Shown here: piece by piece, positions 50,069 through 59,856 of the stretch
Layout: each line of letters begins with the position of its first letter
Position numbering within the stretch: position 1 is the stretch's first letter
DNA from: Sinorhizobium garamanticum
GTDB lineage: Bacteria; Pseudomonadota; Alphaproteobacteria; Rhizobiales; Rhizobiaceae
DNA: 64,000 nucleotides
Reading direction: 5' to 3'
Assembly (NCBI RefSeq): GCF_029892065.1
Contig: NZ_CP120374.1
Span: forward strand, 1,116,001-1,180,000
Notes under the pieces: generated by a model
The model's database searches: none
Told to the model about the DNA's origin: nothing
What the model saw: the letters and a program-made list of their open reading frames with translations, nothing else
Position numbers and translations under genes: made by a program

Positions 50069-51537
50069 CGATAGAAGTGATCGGCTATATCGTCTTCCTG
50101 CTTGGTGCGTTCGGCATCGTTCTCGGAGCACGCTTCGCGATCGCCGTCCTTTGCTTGTCGGTGTTGTTCGGCGCCGCCGCCGCCATTCAGCTCCCCTCGC
50201 TTGGCGGCAGCAGCATCCAGCCTAGCCATCTTCTTCTATTTTCGCTGATCGCATGTTGCATGCTTCGCCCCCGCCTGATCCAGCAGGCACTGGCGAGCGC
50301 CGCTTATCCAGGCCCCGGCTTCTGGTTCGCCGGATACATACTCTTTTCTGTGCTTTCGGCTTTTTTCCTGCCGCGAATCTTCCAGGGCGCGACGCTGGTC
50401 TACTCCTCGGCGCGCGGCGCGTCAGGGGTGATGTCGACGATAGCCTCCCCGCTTTCGCCGGGCTCGTCGAACCTGACCCAGGCCGTCTACCTGCTCAGTG
50501 ATCTCGCCTGCTTTGCCGTGGTCTGTGGCCTCGCGCAACTGGGGCACGCACGCTTCCTGGCCCAAACATTGGTGATGACCGCCGTAACTTGTTTTGCTCT
50601 GGCGAGCCTTGATGTGGGGACGTTCATGGCCGGTCAGCCCGAATGGCTCGATTTTATCCGGAACGCCAACTACACGATGCATACGGCCGAAACCATGAGC
50701 GGCTTCAAACGTATCGTCGGCTCGTACCCTGAAGCAAGCGCATACGGTTCGGCGGCATTGGCGTACTTCGCATTCACGCTCATGCTTTGGCTGGAGTGTT
50801 TTCCAAGTCGGCTGGCCGGTTTTGCCGCCCTGTCGATCGGTGTGACAATCCTCCTGTGCACATCGACGACCGCGTATATCGCCGGTGCGCTTGTTCTCTT
50901 GGCCGTGATCGCGTTCAGCCTGAATCAGCTTGTCGCCGGCCGGACGACGACGCGCCACGCAGCATTCCTGAGCGTCACGCTCTTCGTCGTCCCCGCCGCG
51001 GTCATCGGCCTCATGCTGATCCCGGACGCCTGGAACGCGGTGAACGATCTCGCAAGTTTGACGCTCATTGACAAGCTCGAGTCGCAGTCCGGAGAGGAAC
51101 GCACGGCTTGGAACACCTTGGCTCTGACGGCTTTTGTCGAGACGGCGACCTTCGGCGGCGGACTCGGAACCGTGCGGGCATCAAGCTTTCCAGCCGCATT
51201 GCTGTCCAATATCGGGGTGGCCGGCACGGTCCTTTTCCTCGTCTTCCTGCATAGCCTCTTAAACGCGGCTCGCTCGAAAAAGCTGCCTGAGCGGCCAGAC
51301 AGGACGATTGAAGACAGAACGATTGGACTTGCCGCGATCTTCGCATCGATGGCCCAGATCGCCTCCGCAACGGTGTCGGCAAGCGGCACCGACCTCGGCC
51401 TTTTGTTCAGCATTACCGCAGGCCTGGCTGCTGGTTGCCTGACACGCCCCGGCGCATCCCGGGAATGGTTCGCCCAGCCGCATCTATCGTGGACATCGGC
51501 ATCGTTGACGACCTTGCCGGTGCTGGTCTCAAGATGA
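50065..51537 (+). CDS. ExoQ/Wzy-like polysaccharide polymerase
   Basis: The 490-residue protein has about twelve hydrophobic helices with a larger periplasmic loop (about 345-385) carrying SGEERTAWNTLALTAF, a place where Wzy/WaaL-type polymerases keep essential arginines. Sequence conservation in this family is low; topology and gene order support the call. It would polymerise lipid-linked repeat units delivered by the flippase. It is the last gene of the ExoY-P-F-Q operon and is followed by a short minus-strand ORF. Confidence 0.85.
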   Translation: MTIEVIGYIVFLLGAFGIVLGARFAIAVLCLSVLFGAAAAIQLPSLGGSSIQPSHLLLFSLIACCMLRPRLIQQALASAAYPGPGFWFAGYILFSVLSAFFLPRIFQGATLVYSSARGASGVMSTIASPLSPGSSNLTQAVYLLSDLACFAVVCGLAQLGHARFLAQTLVMTAVTCFALASLDVGTFMAGQPEWLDFIRNANYTMHTAETMSGFKRIVGSYPEASAYGSAALAYFAFTLMLWLECFPSRLAGFAALSIGVTILLCTSTTAYIAGALVLLAVIAFSLNQLVAGRTTTRHAAFLSVTLFVVPAAVIGLMLIPDAWNAVNDLASLTLIDKLESQSGEERTAWNTLALTAFVETATFGGGLGTVRASSFPAALLSNIGVAGTVLFLVFLHSLLNAARSKKLPERPDRTIEDRTIGLAAIFASMAQIASATVSASGTDLGLLFSITAGLAAGCLTRPGASREWFAQPHLSWTSASLTTLPVLVSR

Positions 51538-51650
51538 TTGCCCGGTCGCATACCAGACCGGAAAAAACATGGCCGTCGGCGACGCGCGCGCCTCGCTTTC
51601 GAGCGGCACGCATCGGCTTCGTAGGACTCACCCGTCCGAAAGCCTGGAAG

Positions 51651-51941
51651 CTACTTACCCTGGGTACGCGAGGGATCGGCGATCGCTTCCCTTGCGGAAG
51701 GCCGGCGTGCACGGCGCAGGAGTCCCCAGAAAAACACGCCGCCTATGTAGGAAATCTCCATCACCAGGAGAAAAGCGATGCCGGAGATGTTCGCATCGAG
51801 GATGGGCGACCCCTTCATAAAGGTCAAAATTCCGAAGCCGAGTGCTACAAAAAGCGCAAACACGGCGAAGGCCGCTACGCGGATGCGGGCCGCGGCTGCG
51901 ATCGATACGGCCGCTACGATGACTCCGTAAAGTATCGTCAT
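51651..51941 (-). CDS. Small three-helix membrane protein
   Basis: A 96-residue frame starts MTILYGVIVAAVSIAAAARI at 51941 and has three strongly hydrophobic segments (about 3-19, 22-42 and 52-73) with a basic C-terminal tail (RRARRPSAREAI). Such a pattern rarely arises by chance. The purine-rich GCGAGGG is too close to the ATG to be an ideal ribosome site, and an AAGGGG lies further upstream. It faces the ExoQ-like gene. The family is not recognised. 51942-52194 shows nothing else. Confidence 0.55.
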   Translation of the reverse strand: MTILYGVIVAAVSIAAAARIRVAAFAVFALFVALGFGILTFMKGSPILDANISGIAFLLVMEISYIGGVFFWGLLRRARRPSAREAIADPSRTQGK

Positions 51942-52194
51942 CCCTCGCTTTGCACCCCTTCCAGAATACCGCCCATTACCCTCCGGTTTGAGCCGTCTGG
52001 CGCGCAGCCTCGGGGTATCAGTCGTTTATACACGCTGGCATTTAAGATTGCGATAATCAAACGCAGAGGCGTCGACCGCTTCCAACGCGCCGCCCGCCGC
52101 TCAACGTCCCGCAGGTTTTTTCCAGGCGACAGCTTTCCGAGACAGATTTCACCATCGCCGTCCCGGCGAGGCGGCATGAAAAGAGGGTGATGAC

Positions 52195-53106
52195 ATGAAC
52201 ACTCAATGCGTTGTTTACGTGGCAGACGTCGCATATTCGTTTCCGACGATCCTGTCAGCGCTCCAGGCACGAGAACTCTCAAGTCCGACCAGCGATGTCT
52301 GTATCCTCATGTCGGAGCATCTGGAAAATTTTGACGAGCTAAGAAGCCTGCTTGCATTGCGCGGGGTTCAGCTGGTGGATGCCACCGAAGCCCTGCAGCA
52401 GGCCCTCGGTAGACTCGACGGTTCCCACTTCCAAGGGCGCATCAGCGTCAGCACCATGGCGAAGCTCGTGCTCTGCGACGTCCTGCCACCGCACTATACG
52501 CAGATTATCTATCTCGATGGCGATACCCAAGTCGTCAGCAGCTTGAGCGAGCTTCAAAATGCCTATGTCCCTGAAGGGAAATTCTTTGCGGCTCGAGACT
52601 ACACGTCCATTCGTGACTTTCTGCACTATGGCAAGGACAGCCTCTACTTCAATGCGGGCTTCCTCAAGTTTCACCGCAATGGCTGGATCGGCCCGGAAGC
52701 ACTGGAGTTTTTCGTCAAGAATCCGGCTGCCTGCGATGGGATGCACGACCAGGGTGCCCTGAACTGTGTCGGCGGCTCCTCGCTCATACTCGTTTCAAGC
52801 CGCTGGAACTTTCCCAAGCAGTTCCTTCACCTCGTCAATCCGTCCTCCTTGGCCGTCGTGCACTACATGGCGAATCCAAAGCCTTGGCATGGAACGTTCT
52901 TTCCCTGGACGGACAAGGAAAGCCAAGTCTATGTGGATTTGCGCAAGGCCCATCCTTTGTTTCGATCCCTCTACCGGGGAATAAGCTTCGATCGCAAGGC
53001 CTTATACAAGTATCGCTCGCTGAAGGAGCGTCTCACGCACACCATTCGGCAAAACAAATTCGGTCCGCAGCTGCAGGGCCTGTTTGTCGGAGATTACGCC
53101 GTCTGA
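52195..53106 (+). CDS. Family 8 glycosyltransferase
   Basis: The 303-residue retaining GT-A enzyme has AKLVLCDVLP, the DxD motif in IIYLDGDTQVV, FNAGFLKFHRN and the C-terminal HYMANPKPWHG, which matches the conserved HFxGxxKPW of GT8 (LgtC-type). LgtC-type enzymes usually transfer galactose or glucose from UDP-sugars. GAGGGTGA precedes the ATG. It starts a plus-strand group of three genes (GT8, GT, GMC oxidoreductase) at the right side of the polysaccharide locus. Confidence 0.9.
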   Translation: MNTQCVVYVADVAYSFPTILSALQARELSSPTSDVCILMSEHLENFDELRSLLALRGVQLVDATEALQQALGRLDGSHFQGRISVSTMAKLVLCDVLPPHYTQIIYLDGDTQVVSSLSELQNAYVPEGKFFAARDYTSIRDFLHYGKDSLYFNAGFLKFHRNGWIGPEALEFFVKNPAACDGMHDQGALNCVGGSSLILVSSRWNFPKQFLHLVNPSSLAVVHYMANPKPWHGTFFPWTDKESQVYVDLRKAHPLFRSLYRGISFDRKALYKYRSLKERLTHTIRQNKFGPQLQGLFVGDYAV

Positions 53107-53137
53107 CCGTCATCTCCGCATGCGATGTCGCACCGCC

Positions 53138-53163
53138 GCTCAAAGCGCGGCGCTGTAGCGGCG
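53138..53163. repeat. Fragment of the rhizobial palindromic repeat
   Basis: GCTCAAAGCGCGGCGCTGTAGCGG matches the end of the second hairpin at 56611-56630. It is a remnant between two glycosyltransferase genes. Confidence 0.35.
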
Positions 53164-53223
53164 ATCCATCTAACCCGTGCATCGAAGGCGAGAGAATACG
53201 CCGCGAAAGGTTGAGAAAGACCG

Positions 53224-54321
53224 ATGGACCCGATCACAACCACCGCCAGCATATCCCACTACGTCAAGGCTCGCCTGCGTCGGACCTGGAAGGCCAGGGA
53301 GGTGACGTACGAGCGGCTGCTGAGTGGACTCGAGCACGCCCGTCACGTCGTTGTGTTCGTCGTTCGTGACGAGGGGCGCCGGCTTCCCTTCTTTCTTCAA
53401 TATTATCGCAATCTCGGCTTCGAGCACTTCATCTGCATCGACAACGGATCGGTCGACGGCACACGCGAGCAATTGTCGGGCTGCAGTGACGTGTCCGTTG
53501 TTTCAAGCGGAGGCTCCTACAAAGGTGCGCGCTTCGGCAACGACTGGATCAACGCGATCATCAATCGGCACTGCAAGGGCAAATGGATTCTCTACGTCGA
53601 TGCAGATGAATTTTTCGTCTACCCGCACTGCGATACACAACCGGTCAGTAGACTGACTGCCTATCTTGAATCAAACGGCAATCAGTCTCTGCAGACGGTC
53701 ATGGTCGACATGTATAGTCGGAAGCCAATTCTTGAAAATATCTGCGAGGCAGGGCGGGACCCTCTTGAGATTTGCAACCTGTTCGATCGCACAGGCTACG
53801 CGTCACATTTCGACAAACGCAATCAAACAATCTGGATCAAAGGCGGCGTTCGCGGACGGATGTACTTTCAAAACCGGATCTGGGATGGGCCTGCGCTCAA
53901 CAAGGTACCCCTCATCTATATGGGCGGAGAACGCATGTTCCTGAAATCGTCGCATCAGGTCTGGCCGCTTTCCCTCAATCTCGGCGAAATGCGTGGCGCC
54001 GTCAGAATCTCGGGGGCGCTTTTACATTTCAAGTTCTTGTCGACCTTCGTCAAAAAGGCAATCGATCCGCTTAACCGGGCCGAGCATACCGACGAATACA
54101 CGGCGTATACCTCAAACATCGACAACAATAACTTCCTCAGCAGCAATACAACTGAATACAAAACCTGGGACGATCTGTCAGTGGCCGGACTTATTCAAGG
54201 CGCCGGATGGATATACTGGAGAAATGCGATCGAACAGCATGCAATGTCATCGCAGTTCAGCCAGAGCCATCCCGGCCAGCGTGTCCCTCCACGGAATTCG
54301 CTCGGGAATGGGAGAGCATAA
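53224..54321 (+). CDS. Glycosyltransferase of the Glyco_tranf_2_4 type
   Basis: The 365-residue protein has VVVFVVRDEGRRLPFFLQYY near the N-terminus, FICIDNGSVDGT as nucleotide-binding segment, and WILYVDADEFFVYPH with a DxDE motif, the typical pattern of PF13704 glycosyltransferases of capsule and lipopolysaccharide loci. The C-terminal third has no recognised motif. GAAAGACCG gives only a weak ribosome site. It ends in an overlap with the oxidoreductase gene (TAATG). Confidence 0.87.
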   Translation: MDPITTTASISHYVKARLRRTWKAREVTYERLLSGLEHARHVVVFVVRDEGRRLPFFLQYYRNLGFEHFICIDNGSVDGTREQLSGCSDVSVVSSGGSYKGARFGNDWINAIINRHCKGKWILYVDADEFFVYPHCDTQPVSRLTAYLESNGNQSLQTVMVDMYSRKPILENICEAGRDPLEICNLFDRTGYASHFDKRNQTIWIKGGVRGRMYFQNRIWDGPALNKVPLIYMGGERMFLKSSHQVWPLSLNLGEMRGAVRISGALLHFKFLSTFVKKAIDPLNRAEHTDEYTAYTSNIDNNNFLSSNTTEYKTWDDLSVAGLIQGAGWIYWRNAIEQHAMSSQFSQSHPGQRVPPRNSLGNGRA

Positions 54322-55991
54322 TGTTTGCGGACGCGCATGCCTTTTCTGGACCGTTTCAGGTCTGCATCGTTGGCGCCGGGCCGGTCGGGTTAGCCGTGGC
54401 TCTCGAATTGAGCCGTTTGAATATTCGCACATTGCTGATCGACGCAGGAGCGAGGCGCGCGAGACGCCCACGCCCGAACGAGGCCCCCTTTGACGTGTGC
54501 GAAGACCAAAATCACCGTGGAGACCGCGAAACGCTCGGAACAGGGCTCGGCGGCACCTCACGGCGGTGGGGAGGCAAATGCGTCGAGTTCGACGATATCG
54601 ACTTTGCGAAGCGAAACCACATCGGCGACGGAACTTGGCCCATAACCCACGGGGAGCTTTCGCCGTTTTACGAGCGCGCGCGCGTAATCCTCAGCTGCGA
54701 CGCAGATATCGACGAGCCCTCTGCCATTGAACCGCCAGGATTTTTCCGGTCGCTCGAACGCTGGACGCGTGTGCGCGACACAGCCGCGGCGAACGGAAAG
54801 GAACTTCATTCCTCGCCGCATCTGACCGTTGTCTTGAACACGCGGGTACACTCCATAGAGTTCGATCCCGTCGCAGGCACGGTTAGGAAGCTCGGCGTCT
54901 CCTACAGGGCTCATTTTCACTTCATATCCGCGCAATATTTCGTACTGGCCTGCGGCGGTCGTGGAAACGCTCGCCTCCTGCTCAACCTGCAAGCGGAGTT
55001 TCCTGAGCTATTTTCGGGCAAGGAAGGCCCGCTTGGCCGCTTCTACATGGGACATCTGGCCGGCGAGATCGCACAGGTTCAGTTCTCGAGTTCCGAGCAC
55101 GCGCTCCGCTATCGGTTCTACAAGTCTGCCAATGGCACCTTCGTGCGCAGGCGATTTCAGCCGGATGCTCAACTGCAGTCGAAGCTTTGTGTCTCGAACA
55201 TCGCGATGTGGCCGCAAAATCGGGACATGGCCACTGCTGTTCCCGGGGACACGACCAGTTCCCTCGGATATGTGCTCAAGAACATGAAGGCCAATTCCGG
55301 GAACCGAGGGCGAAGGGAGCAAAGCATTGCGCCTCATCTGTGGAACCTGGCGCGCAATCCGTTGAAATCCATCGGCTCGGCCGCGAACCTGTTCCACAAG
55401 AGGGTGTTTCTTCATGAGCCGCATTTGTTCGTGCCCGACCCGCACCACCTCTACCGTCTGCGTTACCATGCAGAGCAAATACCGAACCGTGAGAGCAAGG
55501 TGTCCCTCAGTGAGGCGCGCGACCGCGACGGCTCCCTTAAGCTGGACGTATCGTTCAAATATTTGACGCAGGACTACCAGTCGACGGTCCTTGCTCATCA
55601 GGCGCTCGATCTGTGGCTCTTACGGCAAGGTATCGGCAGGCTCGTCTTCTTGGGCAAGACCGAGGACCTTGAACGACTGGTCGCGATGCAGGCCAAGGAC
55701 GGCTACCACCAGATTGGCGTTACGAGAATGTCTGCGAACCGTCGCGACGGGGTCGTTAATGCAGATTGTCGGGTGCATGACATCGCCAACCTCTTCGTGG
55801 CGGGTAGCTCGGTGTTCGTGACGTCGGGCCAGGCCAACCCTACCCTGCCGGCCGTCGCAATGGCGGTCCGGCTCGCCCATCACATACACCGGTCGTTAGG
55901 CTCTATGGTGCCTGCGACGATCTTTAGGGCGCGGCCCGCCACCAGAATTTTGCCTCCACCCTCTGAGATTGCTCAGCGACGACACGACTAG
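54321..55991 (+). CDS. GMC-family FAD-dependent oxidoreductase
   Basis: The 556-residue protein has the FAD dinucleotide motif VCIVGAGPVGLAVALELSR (13-31), TGLGGTSRRWGGKC (the second FAD contact), and the C-terminal GMC domain with YHQIGVTRMSANRRDGVVNA and NLFVAGSSVFVTSGQANPTL. GMC enzymes oxidise alcohols, sugars or glycosides; the substrate is unknown. The start at 54321 was chosen because GGGAGAGC precedes it and the FAD motif begins right after. Coupled to a glycosyltransferase gene, it may oxidise a sugar of the repeat unit or its precursor. No signal peptide, so cytoplasmic. Confidence 0.9.
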   Translation: MFADAHAFSGPFQVCIVGAGPVGLAVALELSRLNIRTLLIDAGARRARRPRPNEAPFDVCEDQNHRGDRETLGTGLGGTSRRWGGKCVEFDDIDFAKRNHIGDGTWPITHGELSPFYERARVILSCDADIDEPSAIEPPGFFRSLERWTRVRDTAAANGKELHSSPHLTVVLNTRVHSIEFDPVAGTVRKLGVSYRAHFHFISAQYFVLACGGRGNARLLLNLQAEFPELFSGKEGPLGRFYMGHLAGEIAQVQFSSSEHALRYRFYKSANGTFVRRRFQPDAQLQSKLCVSNIAMWPQNRDMATAVPGDTTSSLGYVLKNMKANSGNRGRREQSIAPHLWNLARNPLKSIGSAANLFHKRVFLHEPHLFVPDPHHLYRLRYHAEQIPNRESKVSLSEARDRDGSLKLDVSFKYLTQDYQSTVLAHQALDLWLLRQGIGRLVFLGKTEDLERLVAMQAKDGYHQIGVTRMSANRRDGVVNADCRVHDIANLFVAGSSVFVTSGQANPTLPAVAMAVRLAHHIHRSLGSMVPATIFRARPATRILPPPSEIAQRRHD

Positions 55992-56242
55992 ATCCAGTGG
56001 AACCAGTTCTGCCACGCGAGCTAGCGATCCAGCATCAGAGCCTCCTCCCCCAAAGAGTTTAGCTATGCACCGTGGCGGCGCGGGACAGCGACGAGGCGTA
56101 ATGGAAGCGCTGCTTTCGGTTTGAGATTAGGGATGAGAACAAGACTGTCCCCCAAACACGCTAAGGTCGCCCCTGGTTCTGCCTCAAAATCGTTTTGCCC
56201 CATCGCATCACCATCCCGACACCGAGGAAATACGATTAGCCC
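55992..56242. other. Gene-free interval before the copper module
   Basis: No plausible gene is seen. A minus-strand frame covers most of it and the start of copZ but has no ribosome site or family. The interval probably holds the terminator of the polysaccharide genes and the upstream part of the copper-responsive promoter. Confidence 0.5.
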
Positions 56243-56273
56243 TTGACCTTCCAACGATGGGAAGCCCCATGTT
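56243..56273 (+). promoter_or_regulatory. CueR/HmrR-type copper-responsive promoter
   Basis: TTGACC at 56243-56248 is followed after an over-long 19-base spacer by CATGTT (56268-56273), and the spacer contains the dyad CTTCC (56248-56252) / GGAAG (56260-56264). The long spacer with central dyad is the MerR-family signature: the regulator untwists the DNA when it binds Cu(I). It sits 30 bases before copZ. Confidence 0.7.
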
Positions 56274-56302
56274 CTTCCCATCAGGAAACCAAGGAGACAA
56301 GC

Positions 56303-56500
56303 ATGCAACGCTACAAGATCGACGAGATGAGCTGCGGCCACTGTGTCGGCACGATCGAAAAGGCAATCCGGGCCATCGATCCGGTGGCCAAGGTCGAAGC
56401 GAATCTCGGGACGAAGGAAGTGCGTGTCGAAACGACCGCGGACAGCGGTGTCATCGTAGAGGCGTTGAAGACGGCCGGTTACGACAGTCTGCCACTGTAG
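56303..56500 (+). CDS. copZ: Copper chaperone CopZ
   Basis: The 65-residue heavy-metal-associated domain protein has the metal-binding motif MSCGHC (residues 9-14), giving two cysteines for Cu(I), and the family end EALKTAGYDSLPL. It carries cytoplasmic copper to the ATPase encoded next. The start at 56303 follows AAGGAGACAAGC. It is the first gene after the CueR-type promoter. Confidence 0.93.
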   Translation: MQRYKIDEMSCGHCVGTIEKAIRAIDPVAKVEANLGTKEVRVETTADSGVIVEALKTAGYDSLPL

Positions 56501-56526
56501 CGTTCGGTGGATCGGCCGGTCGCCTA

Positions 56527-56629
56527 CTGCATGATTCCCTAATCGGAACCGATTTAGGGACAAATCATGCAGAGATTCAAAGTGCTACAGCGACCTTTGC
56601 GCGTCTAACTAGACGCGCGGCGCTGTAGC
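56527..56629. repeat. Complete two-hairpin rhizobial intergenic repeat
   Basis: Hairpin 1 (56527-56572) has nested arms CTGCATGATT / AATCATGCAG and CCCTAATCGG / CCGATTTAGGG. Hairpin 2 (56584-56629) has GCTACAG / CTGTAGC and GCGCGTCT / AGACGCGC with an AACT loop. Partial copies occur at 13083, 36550, 40027, 53138 and 59796. It sits between copZ and copA and could attenuate transcription or stabilise the copZ message. Confidence 0.85.
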
Positions 56630-56714
56630 GCCCAGCCATCGCCAGGTGCTAACCGGACCTCCGATCCTCGGAAGCCTCATCTTAGTTCGCAATCGCATTG
56701 CAGGGAGCGCGATC

Positions 56715-59237
56715 ATGGGATCCGCGACGATGATCCAAACGAGAAATGCCGAACCGATTGCCGGGGCGGGGCGAACGGCCAGCATCGCCGTGGAGGGCAT
56801 GACCTGTGCCTCCTGCGTCGCGAGAGTGGAAAAAGCCATACGCGCGGTGCCGGGCGTCATGTCGGCCTCCGTCAACCTGGCGACGGAGCGGGCCGATATA
56901 CGCTTCGACGCAGCGGTGAGCCCCGCCGATATCGTCAAGGCGATCGAGAATACGGGCTATGGCGCATCCGATGAGCTGGTCGAGCTCGCCATTGACGGCA
57001 TGACTTGCGCCTCCTGCGTCGCCCGCATCGAGAAGGCGCTCAAGACCGTGCCCGGAACTGTGGAAGCGAGCGTCAATCTTGCCACCGAGAATGCCACCAT
57101 TCGCGTCGTCAAAGGGCTTGCCTCCGCGGACATGCTGGTCGAAGCCGTGCGCGGCGCCGGCTACGACGCCAGGCGCATCGCCGACAAGCAGGACGTTGAT
57201 CAGGAAACGGAGAAACGCGAACGGGAAAGCCGTCGCCTGAAGCTGTCGCTCGCGATCGCCGCCCTTCTGACACTGCCTATTTTCTTGCTCGAGATGGGAT
57301 CGCATTTCATTCCGGCGATCCACGATTTCGTCATGACCCGCATCGGCATGCAGGAAAGCTGGTACCTGCAGTTTGTGCTCGCATCGCTCACTCTCCTCGG
57401 ACCGGGTCTCCGCTTTTTCCAGAAGGGCGTTCCGGCGCTCGCCAGAGCGGCCCCGGACATGAACTCGCTGGTCGCGATCGGCGCGTTCGCCGCCTGGGGT
57501 TACTCCGTGGTTGCAACCTTTGCGCCGGACCTGCTGCCGGCCGACACCGCCAATGTCTATTACGAGGCAGCGGCCGTGATCGTCACGCTGATCCTGCTTG
57601 GCCGCTTCCTCGAAGCACGCGCCAAAGGTCGCACGTCGGAAGCAATCCGGCACCTGATGGGGCTGCAACCGAAGACGGCTCGCGTCATCCGCAATGGCGA
57701 AACGGTGGAGGTTGAGATTGCCGATGTGCGTGCGGGCGACGTGGTTGTCGTGCGGCCCGGCGAAAAGATCGCCGTCGATGGCGTGGTCGTCGAGGGCAAC
57801 TCCTATGTCGACGAATCGATGATCACCGGCGAGCCCGTCCCCGTTCAAAAGGCGGGCGGAGCGGAAGTCGTCGGCGGTACGATCAACAAAACCGGGGCCT
57901 TCAGCTTCCGCGCCACCAAGGTCGGAGCGGATACGGTGCTGGCGCAGATCATCCGCATGGTCGAGCAGGCCCAGGGGGCGAAGCTGCCTATCCAGTCGCT
58001 CGTCGATCGCGTCACCGCCTGGTTCGTACCCGCGGTCATGGCCATCGCCTTTGCAACGTTCCTCGTCTGGCTCGTCTTCGGCCCGGATCCTGCATTGACC
58101 TTCGCGCTCGTCAATGGCGTTGCCGTCCTGATCATCGCCTGTCCTTGCGCGATGGGGCTCGCAACGCCCACCTCCATCATGGTCGGAACCGGTCGTGCTG
58201 CCGAAATAGGCGTGCTCTTCCGCAAGGGGGAAGCCCTGCAGACGCTGCGCAACGCCGAAATCATCGCGATCGACAAGACCGGTACTTTGACCCGGGGCCG
58301 GCCCGAACTGACCGATCTCGAAACCGCTGCGGGCTTTGACAGCAATTCCGTCCTGGCCCTCATTGCCAGCGTCGAAGCACGCTCTGAACATCCGATCGCG
58401 GAAGCCATAGTTTCCGCGGCAAGGAACGCGGGTTTGACGATCGGTGAAGCGGAGCAATTCGAGGCGATCCCCGGTTTCGGGACCCGCGCCAACGTTTCCG
58501 GACGCACCGTGCATGTCGGGGCTGACCGGCTGATGGCGCGCGAGGGTATCGATATCACCGTCTTCGCCGATCACGCCCGCCGCCTCGGTGACGAAGGCAG
58601 GAGCCCGCTTTACGCGGCGATCGACGGCAAGCTGGCGGCGATTATTGCCGTCGCCGATCCGATCAAGGAGACGACGCCGCAGGCGATCCGCATGCTGCAT
58701 CAGCTTGGCCTGAAGATCGCGATGGTCACCGGCGACAACCGCCGCACGGCGGAGGCGATCGCCCGCAAGCTCGGGATCGACGAGGTCGTCGCCGAGGTCT
58801 TGCCGGACGGAAAGGTCGCCGCTCTGATGCGGCTGAAATCGGAAGGGCGCAAAGTCGCCTTCGTCGGCGACGGCATCAACGATGCGCCGGCGCTCGCGGC
58901 AGCCGATGTCGGGCTGGCGATCGGCACGGGAACGGATGTGGCGATCGAGAGCGCCGACGTCGTGCTGATGTCCGGCGATCTCTTGGGCGTGCCGAATGCC
59001 ATCGCGCTTTCGAAGGCGACGATCCGCAACATCAAGGAGAACCTGTTCTGGGCCTTCTCCTATAATGTGGTGCTGATACCGGTCGCCGCCGGCGTGCTCT
59101 ATCCGGTCTATGGCGTGTTGCTTTCGCCCATCTTTGCGGCCGGTGCTATGGCGCTTTCCAGCGTCTTCGTCGTCGGTAATGCGCTGCGTCTCAAGCGGTT
59201 CAGGAGCATGTCGCGTGAGGCTGCCGCCGTACAATAG
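56715..59237 (+). CDS. copA: Cu(I)-exporting P1B-type ATPase
   Basis: The 840-residue protein has two N-terminal metal-binding domains (each MTCASC), eight membrane helices with the copper-binding CPC in [13 protein letters not shown], phosphorylation motif DKTGTLT, the HP motif in [12 protein letters not shown]-type phosphatase loop TGEPVPV, and [10 protein letters not shown]. It exports Cu(I) from the cytoplasm using ATP. The start at 56715 has GGGAGCGC upstream; a frame from 56646 begins inside the repeat tail. It is called actP in rhizobia. A GC palindrome (GGCGCC-ATT-GGCGCC, 59241-59255) follows the stop. Confidence 0.96.
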   Translation: MGSATMIQTRNAEPIAGAGRTASIAVEGMTCASCVARVEKAIRAVPGVMSASVNLATERADIRFDAAVSPADIVKAIENTGYGASDELVELAIDGMTCASCVARIEKALKTVPGTVEASVNLATENATIRVVKGLASADMLVEAVRGAGYDARRIADKQDVDQETEKRERESRRLKLSLAIAALLTLPIFLLEMGSHFIPAIHDFVMTRIGMQESWYLQFVLASLTLLGPGLRFFQKGVPALARAAPDMNSLVAIGAFAAWGYSVVATFAPDLLPADTANVYYEAAAVIVTLILLGRFLEARAKGRTSEAIRHLMGLQPKTARVIRNGETVEVEIADVRAGDVVVVRPGEKIAVDGVVVEGNSYVDESMITGEPVPVQKAGGAEVVGGTINKTGAFSFRATKVGADTVLAQIIRMVEQAQGAKLPIQSLVDRVTAWFVPAVMAIAFATFLVWLVFGPDPALTFALVNGVAVLIIACPCAMGLATPTSIMVGTGRAAEIGVLFRKGEALQTLRNAEIIAIDKTGTLTRGRPELTDLETAAGFDSNSVLALIASVEARSEHPIAEAIVSAARNAGLTIGEAEQFEAIPGFGTRANVSGRTVHVGADRLMAREGIDITVFADHARRLGDEGRSPLYAAIDGKLAAIIAVADPIKETTPQAIRMLHQLGLKIAMVTGDNRRTAEAIARKLGIDEVVAEVLPDGKVAALMRLKSEGRKVAFVGDGINDAPALAAADVGLAIGTGTDVAIESADVVLMSGDLLGVPNAIALSKATIRNIKENLFWAFSYNVVLIPVAAGVLYPVYGVLLSPIFAAGAMALSSVFVVGNALRLKRFRSMSREAAAVQ

Positions 59238-59314
59238 CGCGGCGCCATTGGCGCCTCGCAAGCGAAATTCCTATATCAGCGGCACAGGGTACCGCCAGAA
59301 AAGAGGGTGATCTC

Positions 59315-59782
59315 ATGAATATCGGCGATGTCGCGCGCGCCTCCGGCGTCTCGACGAAAATGATCCGCTACTACGAGACGATCGGCCTTATCCCCCCGGC
59401 CAGTCGCAGCGAATCCGGTTACCGCAACTATGGCGACAAGGACGTCCATACGCTGCGCTTCATCCGCCGTGCCCGCGATCTCGGCTTCACGGTCGAGCAA
59501 ATGGTGGACCTTCTGGCGCTTTGGCGCGACCGCTCGCGCGCCAGCAGCGAGGTCAAGAAGATCGCGCTCGACCAAGTGGAAATCCTGGAGCGCAAAGCCG
59601 AGGAACTGAAGGCCATGAGTCGGACGCTCCAGCATCTTGCCGCCCATTGCCACGGCGACGAGCGGCCAGATTGCCCGATCCTCGACGATCTTGCCGAAGC
59701 GAAAGTGAATTCCGACAAGGTCCGGGAACCCGCCCGCTTCGGCCGAAACGGCATCGACCCCGTGCGGGTCAAGTCAGGATGA
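59315..59782 (+). CDS. cueR: MerR-family copper regulator CueR/HmrR
   Basis: The 155-residue regulator has an N-terminal winged HTH (NIGDVARASGVSTKMIRYYETIGLI), a dimerisation helix (about 80-110) and the Cu(I)-binding loop with two cysteines (HCHGDERPDCPIL), the CueR/HmrR signature. It activates the promoter of copZ. AAGAGGGTGA precedes the start. It lies 77 bases after copA, probably in the same transcript, giving autoregulation through the upstream promoter. Confidence 0.94.
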   Translation: MNIGDVARASGVSTKMIRYYETIGLIPPASRSESGYRNYGDKDVHTLRFIRRARDLGFTVEQMVDLLALWRDRSRASSEVKKIALDQVEILERKAEELKAMSRTLQHLAAHCHGDERPDCPILDDLAEAKVNSDKVREPARFGRNGIDPVRVKSG

Positions 59783-59795
59783 TGGGCCGCTGCCC

Positions 59796-59842
59796 ACTGC
59801 ATGTTTATACTGTGGCGTCTGATTAGGCACGCGTCGCTGTAA
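59796..59842. repeat. Fragment of the rhizobial palindromic repeat
   Basis: ACTGCATGTTTATACTGTGG, then GCGTCTGATTAGGCACGCG, then TCGCTGTAA keep the outer landmarks of the full element with a rearranged middle. It lies between cueR and the convergent methyltransferase gene, a terminator position. Confidence 0.5.
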
Positions 59843-59856
59843 TGGAGAGGTAAGGA

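Noticed and set aside
51435..52190. Plus-strand frame of 251 codons after the ExoQ-like gene
   Set aside because: It overlaps exoQ and a more plausible minus-strand membrane ORF; product is charged and low in hydrophobic core residues.
56682..59261. Minus-strand frame of 859 codons antisense to copA
   Set aside because: It is a GC-driven shadow of the strongly conserved copA frame, with Arg/His/Asp-rich low-complexity product and no ribosome site or family.
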